64,000 bases of DNA from Brachycybe producta (GCA_036925085.1 JAUPFP010000001.1:6762722-6826721); one strand, 5' to 3'; positions 20,939 through 32,206 are shown, numbered from the stretch's first letter. Numbers and translations are program-made. Notes: a model not told the origin generated them from the sequence alone.

Positions 20939-21659
20939 TTCTTCCATATGCAAAAAAAAGCGAATTAAAAGTGCGACATTGAAAATCGAATTTGACGAAT
21001 TTACATAATTCGGTTCTATTTCTTTGCCAGAAAGTAGACAGAAAAACACAGAAATTGTTTCCACTTTTGATATGATATTCTGCCACGTGAAATATTTTCC
21101 TATTTTTCTATAAACTCAAAAATGTCTTTCAAGTGGTTTTTCTATTCTAATGTGCGATAACTGTTGAACGCGACAGAAAACAGAAAAATAGCTTAAACAG
21201 TATTTTGAATTTTTTTTTCAATTTTTATTATCTGCTTTTTTTTCATGAATGTGGGACCCTGGTTTGAATAGAAAACGAGAAGTTTTTTGAAACAAAATAA
21301 TTGTGTGCAGAAAAACCGAATAATTTTGCTTTCAAAAAACTGCAAGACAACAATAACAAAGAAGCAAATAAGACCCCAAAAAAAGGGTTAAGACACACAA
21401 TCTGAAAATAAATGTGTCATGTGTGTGTAAGAGAGAAAAAATCCAATTATTTGAAATTAATTTGAGGTTGTGTCTTATTAATTTCCATTGTGTGACTTGA
21501 TTATTGGGACAGAAAATACGACCCTCTCCTCCTATCTCCCTATCATAATATACAAATTATTATTCATGAAAGCGTGACCTTAATTAATATTAGTGAATAA
21601 TATCCAGACAAATTAAAATTTAAACCACCTAAAGGTTTTGAGCTACTTTTTCTTTAAAT
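20939..21659. other. AT-rich spacer with a degenerate dispersed repeat
   Basis: The segment near 21005-21260 (CAGAAAGTAGACAGAAA ... GTGGGACCC) recurs in diverged form near 24560-24830 and 43605-43910. No gene is seen. Confidence 0.45.
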
Positions 21660-21772
21660 TATTTTTTTTTTCCTGCAGAAAATTTGTCAACTTTCTTTGT
21701 TCTTATAAAGATTAACAATAAATCTTTATAAGAACAAAAAAAATTGACAAATTTCTGAAGGAAAAAAAAAGT
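21660..21772. repeat. Long inverted repeat (fold-back), arms about 50 bp
   Basis: TTCTTATAAAGATT and AATCTTTATAAGAA flank a short AACAATA loop. The pairing continues outward through GACAAATT and TTCCT(G/T) into T/A runs, with a few mismatches. Confidence 0.85.
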
Positions 21773-21913
21773 ATTGAAAGTTTCCCGTATTCAAAAACGT
21801 TACCTAAACCATAATTAAGCCATAATTGCAAGACAAAACTCTACATGCTGAGTAAAGTCAGCTTTTTTTTAAGTTTCACTTTAGCTTAAAGAAACGTTTT
21901 AGAATACGACTGG

Positions 21914-22112
21914 AAGGCCTTGTTTCCACTAGGGCGGAAATTTGAGCTCCGTGAAAATTTCACTTATTTCAGCTGATGAAAAATTGAACAAACGTGACCT
22001 CTGCCTATGATAGTGAATGGGCGGGGCAGGGGGGAATCACGTGTGTGTTCCATTTTTTACTAGTTGAAATCTTCAAAAAGTTCAAATTTTCACCCCAGTG
22101 GAAACAAGGCAT
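21914..22112. mobile_element. MITE with AAGGCCTTGTTTCCACT ends (copy 1)
   Basis: The left end AAGGCCTTGTTTCCACTAGG and the right end CCCAGTGGAAACAAGGC are inverse. Inside, TTTTTCACCAGTTGAAA-like blocks pair as well. A second copy is at 27099-27279. The ends resemble hAT-type elements, but no target duplication was verified. Confidence 0.8.
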
Positions 22113-22330
22113 AAATGGTAATTTCCACTTTGAATTGTTTTGTTTTTCACTCTGTAAGTTTGTTCATTTTAAATAGGTATATCATCCAAAAAAACATCTT
22201 TAAATGACTAAATTACTCTTTCTAGTTTTTAAAACACTTTCAATTTCACTTTCAATTTTCTTTCTAGTATCGTTTTCAATGTTTAATAACTTTTTTCACC
22301 AGTTGAAATTTTTAAACTGACAAGACTTAA

Positions 22331-22498
22331 AAGGAAGCATTACACACACTGAATAAAAAAATCCCACTGAATCTCACTTTGAAAGGCATTTAGCAGAAGC
22401 GCCTTATGTCTTTCAGTGCAAAACATAGAGCAATATTCTGATTTTTTATTTCCATTTCTAACTTCTGCTGGTTTTTCAGCATGTGTGGTTCTTCCCTT
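22331..22498. mobile_element. Small MITE, CACACATGCTGAAAAACC family (copy 2)
   Basis: It begins AAGGAAGCATTACACACACT and ends GTTTTTCAGCATGTGTGGTT then CTTCCCTT, so the ends are inverse. The interior has AATCCCACTGAATCTCACTT, as in 20781-20938. Confidence 0.75.
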
Positions 22499-23270
22499 AG
22501 TCCATACATATAATAAGGTTATTAAAGTTAACCAAGAAATATGCTTTTTAAAATTATAAAATATACTATTTGCAGTGCTAAAATATTATTTTTTTATGCT
22601 GTTTATGTTAATAAATATAATTTTTCTATTTGCAGTCTGTATAATGATATTTTAAGTAACTAAACTAATTATATTTAACTAATTAATGAGGTAAAGTAAC
22701 CCTGAAATTGTTTATTTTTTTATCACAAATTCTCTTTTTCTTTTGTTTGCAAAAATGAATCATAAAATAATTATTAAAATTAATGACCAGGATTAAACCA
22801 GTTTAAAAGTTACAAATTACAATTTTTATAAAAAATATTACAAAATACAATTGTTTAAAATAAATTCAAAAATACAATTTTTATAAAAAAAAATATTACA
22901 AAATACAATTGTTTAAAATAAATTCCAAAATACAATTTTTTTAAAAAAATCGAAATTCAAGGATTTTTTTCTTCAAACAAATACAAAATATGCAATTGAA
23001 AAATACACAATACAAATGAAAAATAAACACTACAATCGACAAATATACACAATAACAATTTTTTGTAAAAAAAAATTGAAAATTCGATAAAAAATTTAAA
23101 AACTTTTTTTTAAATTTAAAAATTGTTTTTTAAAAAATTAAAATACTTTTTAATAATTTGTGTTAAAATAACTATTTATTTTCATATAAAAATGCTTTTA
23201 TGCTATTTTCTTTCAAAAATGCTTTAATATGCATTTTTATCCTAACGAAAAATCCTAGTTTGGAAATAAA
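22499..23270. other. Very AT-rich spacer with short local duplications
   Basis: A unit of about 53 bp (ACAATTTTTATAAAAAATAT ... TTTAAAATAAATTC) is repeated two to three times at 22815-22945. No gene is seen. Confidence 0.5.
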
Positions 23271-23271
23271 G

Positions 23272-23520
23272 TAAGGCACGGATTTTATGCAAAATTAAGC
23301 TAGTGTTTCTCAATTAGTGGCCCACTTCAACACTTGAGATTGTTCAATCCAATTTAGATCCAAGACCAACATCCGTTTTTTTTTTTCCTACACAAAAACA
23401 CTGGTTAGAGGCTAGAACGATCTAGTTAACAACTGATAGTAACCTGACATTTATAGCCTCTTAATCAGCATTTTTGATTAGAAAAAGCGTAATTGCAATT
23501 ATCATAATCGGTGTTCACGA
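23272..23520. mobile_element. Diverged AGGGCTCGGATTTTTATGCA-family element
   Basis: The left end AAGGCACGGATTTTATGCAA is a diverged family terminus. GGTTAGAGGCTAG and TAGCCTCTTAATCAGC form the core inverted pair. The right end is less clear and merges with the next element. Confidence 0.55.
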
Positions 23521-23560
23521 GTTTTTTTTTTTTTTTTCTCGTTAAAGATGGGTTATGATT

Positions 23561-23888
23561 AGGGCTCGGATTTTTATGCATTTATCAGGCAAATGTTTCT
23601 CAACCTGATGCGCAGGAGCCAATTTTGAAGAATATACAATCCCGTTTAGATCAACCAACAATTATGGTTTATTTAATCAAAAATACTGGTTAGAGGTTAG
23701 AAAACTAGAACTTTTAACAACTGATCGTAATCACAAGACATCTATCTAGCCTCTAACCAGCCTGTTCTTTTATTTTAAAAAATGCATAATTGCAGTTGCT
23801 CTAATGATGATGACTACTTCACAATTGGCTCTTGGGCCACAAATTGAGAAACAATTTTGCTAGATATTTTGTATGAAAATCCGAACAT
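23561..23888. mobile_element. Fold-back element, AGGGCTCGGATTTTTATGCA family
   Basis: Same family as 15402-15733 but inverted. The left end AGGGCTCGGATTTTTATGCA, core pairs GGTTAGAGGTTAG/TAGCCTCTAACCAG and right end TGTATGAAAATCCGAAC match. The sequence outside the left end (GTTATGATT) also matches the outside of the other copy, so the true element may be larger. Confidence 0.75.
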
Positions 23889-25200
23889 TATTATGAAAAT
23901 GTTTTTGGTTGCCTTCAATAATGAAAAATGAAAGAAAAAAAAAAGATTCTTCTTCTTCTAGAATTAGGAAGTGAATTTTGAAATAGGACCGGAGATGATG
24001 AACGCTTGGTTCCCTGTGCAGAAAACGTTACATATGGATAAGAAAATACATTGCGGACACTGACATTAATACCCAGAAACAAAACACAAACATTTCACCT
24101 GTTTGGCACAAGTAAAACGCTTCAAGTGTCGCAAAAATTCAAAATCAAGAAAAACTTTCTATTGAAATTCAATACAGTAAAAAATATTAAAGACAGAATT
24201 CAGTTGTATTTTAAGTTACGCTGAAATTCATGAACTTTTTGAAAGTAAAATAAAAGATTTGAAGCTAACATTCAAGTATTAGGGGAAGAGTCACACATGC
24301 TGAAATAAATCCCATTGAATTTCATTTTGTGCCTCTTTTGAGTTAAAAGGAACACGGAATTTTGTGTTTCTATTTCTATTTCTTATTTTCTGGTGGTTTT
24401 TCAGCATGTGTGATCCTTCCCATAGGTAGCCAAGTAATAAGAAAATGTATTTGTACCAAAATTTAATTATGTTGGTAATAACTAATAATTAAAAGTGTTA
24501 GGTCAAGTTCCCACACACAGAGAAAAAAGCCAAGTGAAAACAGGATTTGTCTAATTTATTTCTAATTATTTGACAGAAAGTAGGCAGAAATTGTCTCTGC
24601 CACTCGTATTTAAATGTTATCACTTATCAGCCAATAAAATAACGTTATTCATTACTCATTAGTATTATTCTTTAATGGCTCCTCCTGATAATCTTTTCAC
24701 CTCTAATCTATAAACTCATAAATTCCTTTGACATCTTTTCTATTGTAGTTTGTGAAAGCCTTTCAATGCAAAAATGAAAGCAGAAATGATACGGAGGAAA
24801 CGTTTTTCTATTTTCTTCACTCACGTGGGATCCAGGCAATATATAAATATTCACTTTATGTCTGTTTAGTGTGTTGATTGTAGATTCAAACGTAATTTTT
24901 ATTTAAAAACATCTTCAAAATGTCTAGTCTAAGTGAGCTTCACTTTTATCTTAAAAAAAAAATAACCTTTTATGATTAAAGAGATAAAAAAAAGATCGAG
25001 ATGTTTTTCGCAAAGTAAAGACTAGAAAAACCAATCATTAAAAAAACAACAAGTTTCTAAAATGAATAAAGACAAACTAAAAGAAAATATCTTCTAACCA
25101 AAACAGCACAGTATTTTTGAACACTTTTTCCACATTTTGAAAAATTACTCTGCAAGCAGCCAAGAAGACCTGTAACAGAGGAACAAAAGTCTAATTGCAG

Positions 25201-25205
<5 letters not shown>
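23889..25205. other. AT-rich spacer with one small MITE
   Basis: No gene is seen. It contains the MITE at 24282-24424 and the diverged CAGAAAGTAGGCAGAAA repeat near 24580-24830. Confidence 0.45.
24282..24424. mobile_element. Small MITE, CACACATGCTGAAAAACC family (copy 3)
   Basis: It begins GGGGAAGAGTCACACATGCT and ends TTTTTCAGCATGTGTGATCC then TTCCC, giving inverted ends of about 20 bp. Confidence 0.8.

Positions 25206-25276
<71 letters not shown>
25206..25276. repeat. (TG)n microsatellite
   Basis: About 35 uninterrupted TG units. Confidence 0.98.
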
Positions 25277-25278
<2 letters not shown>

Positions 25279-25889
25279 GCATTGCCAAAACCCAAAGTTA
25301 TAAACCTCAATAACACAACGCTTTCTGGTGCAGCTGAAATAATTGCATTGTTAGAAAATTAAGAACCCCCCCCCCCCCACCCACCCATAATACAAGTTTA
25401 TTTTCCTGCATGAAATCCTCTGCAAGAGAGTTCCCATTGTCGTACCACACTAGTACGAACAGTGCTTTTTCTTGGTGCTAATCTTGGAGGCTAATCTCAA
25501 GACTTAAGGATAACCACCTTTTTTCAAACTTCATTAACTTTGTTTAATATTGTTAATCAACATTTAAATTTTTTTTTAAATTTATTATGAAAATGTTTGA
25601 AATTTCAAAATAATGTGTGTTGTAGGTTTTCTAATTTCTGAAATGCTTCATATTTTTTTAAACATGACGCATTTTAAACGCGCCACTAGTCATACACACA
25701 AAATAAGAAAATATAAATAAATCTCAACTTCCTGTGATCCAATTTTTTTTATGATGCATCACATTTTTTTTAAATATAAAAATACAATTTTATAGCAAAA
25801 TCACAACAACATATGATATAAAAAAATTTAAATAAGGCAATTTTTTTATAATATGTGATCGAGGCCTCGCCTTTTCGCCATTCCATTTT

Positions 25890-25922
<33 letters not shown>

Positions 25923-26320
25923 TCAGTTGCACATTTTCTCAGAAAATTATGTTATCCTTTTGAAGCAACATTTGTGAGTCAAAAATCACACAATTGTGTA
26001 TTACAGTATGTCTCAGAACCATAACTTTTACATTTTATTATCAGAGCATATACCAGGTGGCGCTAGTAAAAACATCTACCTATTTAAAATGATCTAAAAA
26101 ATATATTATTGAAGAAAAGTAGGCCTATGCATATTTTGTTCAAAATTTAATATCTCAGAAACAAGACATGTTAAACATTTCAAACTTTAATAAAGTTGTT
26201 AACAAGATATAAAAAATGTAGTTATGCAAAAAAAAAAAAATGAAAGAAATAATTGGCAAATAATTTGGAAAAAATATTGAATTTTTAAAAAAAATTTCAA
26301 TAATTATATATATATTAAGC
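25277..26320. other. Spacer with C-run and (ATT)n
   Basis: A C-run lies at about 25367 and a short (TTA)n at 25893-25921. No gene is recognised. Confidence 0.45.
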
Positions 26321-26823
26321 CAGGTCTGTCCTTTTCATGTGAGTAACGTTTTAACCCTTGAACCACGTCGGAATTTTTATAAATTTAAATGAATAAATGA
26401 ACCGTTTTTTTTCTCAAGGTCAACTATATGTTGCACCCTTCCCATCCAAGAACCCCATGATATTAAATTGGAGAGGGGAAAAGGTTGGAAAGTGTAGAGG
26501 GGGAAGAGAGAAAAGTGGAAGGGGTGATGGAAATTGAAATGAAAAGAGTAAAAAAAGGAAAAAACGACGCGCATGCGCACACCAGAGAAAATGAACCGCT
26601 CATTTTCTGTTTCAAATATAAAAAAGTGGAGGGGATAATAATAGTAGCAAAATTAAACTAGAATTTTTTTTTGCTCCGCCCTTTTATGAATTGGGTTGTT
26701 GGGTTTGTAAGTAACAAACCCAACAACCCAATTCATAAAAGGGCGGAGGAAAAGAAATTCTAATGCTGGGCACATTTGCCTGTGAATTTTGCTCCCGTCA
26801 TTTATGACGGGTTACCCCACTAG
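26321..26823 (+). mobile_element. Non-autonomous Helitron-like element, copy 1 (interrupted)
   Basis: The 3' end has the hairpin CCCGTCATTTATGACGGG (26794-26811) and terminates in CTAG (26820-26823) followed by T. This is the Helitron signature: hairpin, short spacer, CTRR, insertion before T. The body matches 41866-42206 (CACGTCGGAATTT, CATCCAAGAACCCCATGATA, GGGGAAAAGGTTGGAAAGTG, CGACGCGCATGCGCACAC). About 190 bp at 26583-26773, carrying a palindrome, are inserted relative to the other copy. The 5' limit is approximate. Confidence 0.65.
26674..26748. repeat. Perfect 35-bp-arm palindrome inside Helitron-like copy 1
   Basis: The arms 26674-26708 and 26714-26748 are exact inverses with a 5-nt loop (AAGTA). 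The left arm begins CTCCGCCCTTTTATGAATTG. It belongs to the segment absent from the second Helitron-like copy, so it is probably a later insertion related to the GCGCAGCCAGAAA elements. Confidence 0.95.
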
Positions 26824-26884
26824 TTTTAATATAAAATTTACCAATTGATTTCATTTTATGTACAACTACACATTCAGTTATGCA

Positions 26885-27015
26885 AAAAAAAAAATTATGC
26901 TTTTTACAAGAAAAGAGGCTGGCTAGAGGCTAGAGTTATCCTACAACGCTAATCCGGTTGTCTCCATCCAGCCTCTATGATTTCAAAAAGCATAATTCCT
27001 TTTTTGTGCCTTTTT
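26885..27015. mobile_element. Small fold-back, GGCTAGAGGCTAGA core
   Basis: GGCTGGCTAGAGGCTAGAG and CCAGCCTCTATGA, together with AATTATGCTTTTTA/AAAAAGCATAATTCC, are inverse pairs. Relatives share the CTGGTTAGAGGCTAG core near 15530, 23405, 23692, 29555, 30296 and 30371. Confidence 0.7.
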
Positions 27016-27098
27016 TATTAATATTAAAGTTAAGTTTCAAATGTGCAACTTCTATATAATTTCTGATATCTATTTTTAATTAGTGGACGTTTTTACCA

Positions 27099-27279
27099 AT
27101 GGTCTTGTTTCCACTGGGGTGAAAATTTGAACTTTTTGAAAATTTCAATTGGTGAAAAATAGAAGAAACGTGGCTTCCGTTTATTATAGTTAATGGGCGC
27201 GGGCCATATGTGTTTTATTTTTCACCAGTTGACATTTTCAAAAAGTTCAAACTTTCGCACCAGTGGAAACAACGCCTTT
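27099..27279. mobile_element. MITE with AAGGCCTTGTTTCCACT ends (copy 2)
   Basis: The left end ATGGTCTTGTTTCCACTGGG and right end CAGTGGAAACAACGCC are inverse. GTGAAAATTTGAACTTTTTG pairs with CAAAAAGTTCAAACTTTCGC inside. Same family as 21914-22112. Confidence 0.85.
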
Positions 27280-27870
27280 ATAACGTGGATATTGACAACA
27301 TATAAAATTGCAGTTATACAATGAATGAAACAAATCTGTAGAAAAATAGAAGAGTTGTTATATTTAATAAATAATTGTTGACTAAAGAAAATTATTCCAA
27401 TTTAAACCTCAGTTTTTAAAATACAGTAATTATTTTAATTGTTTACAAATTTATTGAATTATAGCATTGAATACAACTTCATTATTTAATTTGAAACTTA
27501 AAACTTAATGTGGATGTTAACAATATATCAATATTACTTATAAATATGTATACAATAAATGAAACAATTGAGAAATTGAACAGTTATTGAATTTCAAAAT
27601 AATTGTTTTCTAAAGAAAAATTGTTGCAATTTAAACCACAGTAATTAAAATTCAATAACTGTTTTAGGCCTAATTATTTACAAATTTGTTTCATTTTTGG
27701 TACCACTTTCATTGTTAATTTTTAAAATCTAATATTTAAAAAAAAATCAATTTCATTCAGAAAAAAAGTTCTGATTCCAAATCACAAGTGTTTTAAATTT
27801 TAATCGCTTTTGTTAATTGTTTATAATTTTAAATACTTTTCTGTAGATTAACATTTTGATATGTTACTTA
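27280..27870. other. AT-rich spacer with a diverged direct duplication
   Basis: Two neighbouring stretches (about 27300-27490 and 27500-27700) share the order ACAATGAATGAAACAA, AAAGAAAATTATTCCAATTT, TTAAACC, TTTACAAATTT. No gene is seen. Confidence 0.5.
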
Positions 27871-28179
27871 TACCTTGTACACAGTCATGCGTTAAATGAA
27901 TTGAAATTAAATGTGTTTAGGTGAATTATACGGAATCTAGTTAAGGACATGACCACCAAATAAAAATTGACTTTTATTATTAATATTTTAAAATTGAAAT
28001 ATTAAATCAATATTTTGTCAATAGTGTTTCTATATTATATTTAAGTATTAACTCAATATTTTCAGATTATTAACAAAATAAATTGAATTCGATAAATTGT
28101 TTGTTTGCTCTTCACAGGGCTCTGTAGAACACGTTTATTATTTAAATGCATTTAAATTAGCAGGTGTGTGTACTAGGTA
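27871..28179. mobile_element. MITE with TACCTTGTACACAC ends (copy 3)
   Basis: It starts TACCTTGTACACAGTCATGC and ends GTGTGTGTACTAGGTA, as in 3613-3916. The interior GGAATCTAGTTAAGGACATG and CACAGGGCTCTGTAGAACAC are conserved. Flanks are TTA on the left and TAA on the right. Confidence 0.85.
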
Positions 28180-28633
28180 TAACAATTACGTGAATTTTTA
28201 AATGTATAGCATTTCTAATTTCTAAGACATTAAAAAAATCTTAAAACGATTTAGCTATGCTATTTTATTACATTGTTAATACATGTAGTTGGTTTTGAGA
28301 CGTACTGTATATTATTATTCTACAGTATATAGTTAGTTATGGTTCAAAAACTCTCTGAAATTCACGAGACAAACTTCTAAAACCGTTTTTACAACATCAC
28401 ATAAACAGTGTAAATAAGGTGATTGAGGGTTACAAAATCATTCCCCAATTATTAAAATTTGACTTTTAAAAGTTTTGAATTTGTGTCTGTCTGTGTGTGG
28501 CCCAATGTGAACTGCTACAGTTACAGTTCAGTTATTTTTTTTAGAATTTATTATGAAGGCGAAAAAAAAAATGAATGCTTTTTTTTTAAAAAAAAAAAGA
28601 AAGATTGTTTAGAGGCTACAGTCTAAACAAAAA
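28180..28633. other. AT-rich spacer
   Basis: No gene; carries part of a fold-back host element (GGCGAAAAAAAAAATGAATGC ... TTAGAGGCTACAGTCTAAAC) that resumes near 28970. Confidence 0.4.
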
Positions 28634-28880
28634 TTTGTTAAGGTGGCTGAATAGATATTTATTTCGCTTTGGTCTCCTCGGAGTGGGCCACTGCAGTGCC
28701 TAATGCTATGCTCCCATACACTTTTTTTTTTGGTAAAATTCGGAAGCAAAAAACGTTAAGCGCACATTTTTTAGAAACAACATTACGAAGAAAAAAAAAT
28801 CAGATTGTTTTCAAAACTAGAATGGTGAAAGCATATGTTAAAAGTTTTTTCATGGTAATATCTTATAAAATAATTTGATA
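28634..28880 (+). mobile_element. Left half of a TTAAGGTGGCTGAATAG (F2) element
   Basis: Begins TTAAGGTGGCTGAATAGATA, continues through CACTGCAGTGCCTAATGCTA, AGAAACAACATTACGAA and AAAACTAGAATGGTGAAAGC, and ends at TGGTAATATCTTATAAAATA. The right half is missing. It sits inside an older fold-back element. Confidence 0.8.
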
Positions 28881-30285
28881 CTTCAGTTCGTGTGCGCTGA
28901 CCTTACTACAATTTTATTCTGTCACCGACTTTCTGTCGTCTGGGCTCACCCCCTAATTGATGATCATGTCTCTAGCCTCTAAACAAATCTTTTTTTTTTT
29001 AAAGTCTTATTGTTATTATGAGGCAACCGTAAAAATGTGTTTTTCAGTCAAAGAACCTTGGCTAGAAACTCAAGTACCAATCCGGAAGTAAACTATTAGA
29101 TTGGTAGGAAAATAATTGCGGTATATGTTTTCTCAGCTAATAACGAAATTTATGAATTAATAATTAACTTTATTAATCGAAATAAGCGCGATTAGATTTG
29201 ACACATTTTCAGGAGTTAATTATAAGTTTATTTATTCCGGTGGTGTAAAATTTCGGAATCATGGAGTTGATAAAATCTCGAAATACATTTTTGGCAGCAG
29301 CTATACCTTGGTGAAGATATTTGTTTCTTGTCCATTTCCAATTCAATAGCCTTAAATTGAAACACAATAAAACCAAATAAAACCAAAGTTAATGTTACTG
29401 AAATAAAGAGCGCAAAATGTACTTTCAAGTGATCTTAACACAAACACAATGCAATTTACACTTTATTTTGAAAACAATTCAGTTTCAATTGTAGTAAACA
29501 AAAACCGCAATTATTTTCCTACCAACCTAATATTTCTCGATGCTATTCTAACCTCCAGCCTCTAACCAGGCTCTTCGACTGAAAAACGCATTTTTTTCTG
29601 GTTGCCTTAATTTGCTGACCGAAGGAATCTTATAATTTGTAATATAATAATAATCAATCATTATCATAATCCTCATCACATTCCATTGGTGCCAATTTTG
29701 AAATATTTTTTTTTGCCTCAAAAAATAAAACCTTGGCCTTGCTTTTCAAATGATTTCAACTCATCCTTCTTTTAAGTATATAGTATTTTTTTTAACAAAA
29801 TTAAATACACAAGTTTTTAAATGTTCCACACACACACACACACTCTTCTAATGGCTACCTTAATTTTTTTTTTTTTTTGCTTTAATGTGAAAGAAAGGCA
29901 TTTTTTTGTGTGTTGTTGTGGTTTCCCCCCCCCCCCCCCCCCCCCTGATTTCAGTGCTGCCCCTTCTTCTCAGTAGGGTGTCAGTAGGTCAACATCCGTT
30001 GCCACAATTTAAATCGAACAAAAGGGAGGTTTCTCAACGTCTCCTCTCTATCTTGAAACAATTTTTTGTCCGAAAATATTGCCAGCGAAAATTTTACTAA
30101 AAATTTTACATAGTTCAGCAACTTGAATTTAATCTATTTTTTTATATCAAAAATCGTCATTTTTTTCTGAATTGTTTTTGTTCACTAAAAAATAAGTCAT
30201 TTCTCTTATGTTAATTTAATTATTTTCTTGTTTTTAATTATTTTAATTACAAAAAACGCAACCAGAAAAAATTGTGATTTTTAGT
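28881..30285. other. Repeat-rich spacer with nested fold-back
   Basis: GGTAGGAAAATAATTGCGG (about 29102-29120) is inverted as CCGCAATTATTTTCCTACC (about 29507-29525), enclosing about 390 bp of other sequence; outer arms carry GGCTAGA and CTAACCAGG. A C-run lies at 29926-29945. No gene was accepted. Confidence 0.5.
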
Positions 30286-30294
30286 TTTAGAGCC

Positions 30295-30470
30295 TGGTTA
30301 AAGGCTAAAAGTCAAAACTAGCAATATTTGAAACTATTCTTGAGCAGATTAGAAAAATGCGTTTTTCAGACAAAAACCTGGTTAGAGGCTACACGTTTAT
30401 TCAGAACAATAAAAGTTTTAGATACTAGTTTTGACCGTTAGCCTCTAAATTTTTAGTCTCCGACAGGTTT
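30295..30470. mobile_element. CTGGTTAGAGGCTA-core fold-back remnants
   Basis: GCCTGGTTAAAGGCTAAAAG and CCTGGTTAGAGGCTACACG on the left pair with GTTAGCCTCTAAATTTT on the right. TAGTTTTGACCGTTAGCC also pairs with GGCTAAAAGTCAAAACTAG. Confidence 0.6.
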
Positions 30471-30484
30471 TTTTTTTGCATGTA

Positions 30485-31316
30485 AAGGTGCGTTCAGAAT
30501 ACGCATGCTCGTACTTGGGCTCAGTGAGGTGGCTCGTCGACAAGCCCGAGTAATGTGGACGGACTCGCGAGCAGCGATACAAGTAGCACGAGCAAAGGTA
30601 CGTTTAGACTACTCGTGCTCGTACTCGGTGAGGCGGCTCGTCGACAAGCCCGAGTGATGTGGACGGACTCGCGAGCAGCGACACAAGTAGCATGAGCAAA
30701 GGTGCGTTTAGACTACTCGTGCTCGTACTCGGTGAGGCGGCTCGTAGACAAGCCCGAGTAATGTGGACGGACTCGCGAGCAGCTATACAAGTAGCACGAG
30801 TAATGCAAGCCAGTGGCTCATCTGGCTCTGCTTGGTGTCGGTACATCAAAGAGATGCTCGTCAAGACGTGCAAGTCATTGGACGGGGACGAGCGCAGTTT
30901 AGTTGACTCGATCGCTGTACTTGTGGCGTCAACATTGAATGGACAAAGTGATAATAAAACTTTCACTGGTAATCAAAACTTTGTCGTCGCTCATCGTCGG
31001 ATCTGCACAACTTAAAGCCTCGCGACTAACGGAACACTCAACCCTCAGTTGACAAGAGCCCAAGCCCGACAAGTGAACAAGGGCGCAAGCCCAAGCCCGA
31101 CAAGTGAACAAGGGCGCAAGCCCAAGCCCGACAAGAGCCCAAACCCGACAAGTCAACAAGGGCGCAAGCCCCAGCCCGAGTATGAGTACAAGCACGAGTA
31201 GTCTGAATACACCCTCAAAAGTAACTCGACCCTCAGTTAACAAACTAGAGCACAAGCCCGAGCCTGACAACTGAACAAGGACACAAGCCCGAGCACGAGT
31301 AGTCTGGATGCACCTT
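30485..31316. mobile_element. GC-rich inverted-repeat element with internal 105-bp tandem copies
   Basis: The left end AAGGTGCGTTCAGAATACGC (other internal copies read AAGGTGCGTTTAGACTACTC) is the inverse of the right end, CGAGTAGTCTGGATGCACCT. Just inside the left end, a unit of about 105 bp containing GTGGACGGACTCGCGAGCAG is repeated three times (30485-30805). The right half has short CAAGCCCGACAAGTGAACAA repeats. The central 150 bp is unique. Open frames on both strands reflect GC content and repeats. It looks like a non-autonomous DNA transposon of hAT type. Confidence 0.7.
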
Positions 31317-31952
31317 GAAATGCACTTTTCTGGTTGCGTTAACAATTACTTATATTTCGCAAAACAAATACAAATAGGCCTATTCGAAACACATTGCGAT
31401 CTGTTCATCGAATTTTTAAGAAATAGGCCAATTTTAGTTATAAATTCAGCGAGCTTCTCAACAACCAACATTTTGTTAAAGAAAAGTAAAAACATGTTTC
31501 GAAAATCCAAAAACTAATACAATTATTCGCTCTAAAACTTAGAAATTCTGCCAGGTTCATCTCTAAAATGAGTAAATCATTTTAAGTCTAATGACTTTTT
31601 CTTGTACTCAGTGCTCAGTTTTTACGCTTGTTCAACCGACAACACATTTTGATTGAAAAATAAAAATTGATTATAAACAATTTTTTTTTGAAAAATAATT
31701 ACTTGTGTGATATTCTTTAGTTTTTGATATTTGTATGGCATGGTATGGTAGAACTGCATTATACAAAAAAAATTGCAACTAAAAATCTCAATCCGCTTTC
31801 AAGTTGTTTGTCTCAGAATGATTTGAGATCCAACCATACATCCATCCATCTATCCAAGACCATTTACTACTTAAAATTGCAACAAAGGTAAAAAAAATCC
31901 ACATTTTCTCTTTCAAAAAAATATTAAACTGGTTTGTATGAACAATCTTACA
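31317..31952. other. Spacer
   Basis: Contains a lone TTTTCTGGTTGCGTTAAC fragment of the GCGCAGCCAGAAA element at about 31324. No gene is seen. Confidence 0.4.
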
Positions 31953-32142
31953 GAGCCTTGTAAAGGACAGGCGAGATTTTTTAAAAAAAAAATCGAAATT
32001 TCGACTTTAATCTCGACATTTCGACTTTAATCTCGACATTTCGACTTTAATCTCGACATTTCGACATTAATCTCGACATTTCTACTTTAATCTCGAAATT
32101 TCGAGATTTTTAAAAAAATCTCGCATGTCCTTTACAGGGCTC
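31953..32142. mobile_element. Palindromic element with internal 20-bp tandem repeat
   Basis: The left end GAGCCTTGTAAAGGACAGGC then GAGATTTTTT is inverse to the right end TCTCGCATGTCCTTTACAGG then GCTC. Between them, TCTCGACATTTCGACTTTAA is repeated about five times. The tandem unit itself lies between the inverted ends, so the whole can fold. Confidence 0.85.
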
Positions 32143-32206
32143 CGTACAATCTGATTTTCAAACTTTTAATTAATTATTCTTTTAGAAAGCAAAATGAAGA
32201 GAACTT

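Noticed and set aside
29228..29428. Small minus-strand frame with a hydrophobic start and CCxxC
   Set aside because: The frame begins at TTG, an in-frame TAA lies just upstream, and no ATG precedes the hydrophobic part. It lies within nested repeats. A spliced upstream start is possible but unsupported.
30604..31345. Open frames on both strands of the GC-rich element
   Set aside because: Made of tandem copies and inverted ends; no family resemblance, and the frame is explained by GC content.
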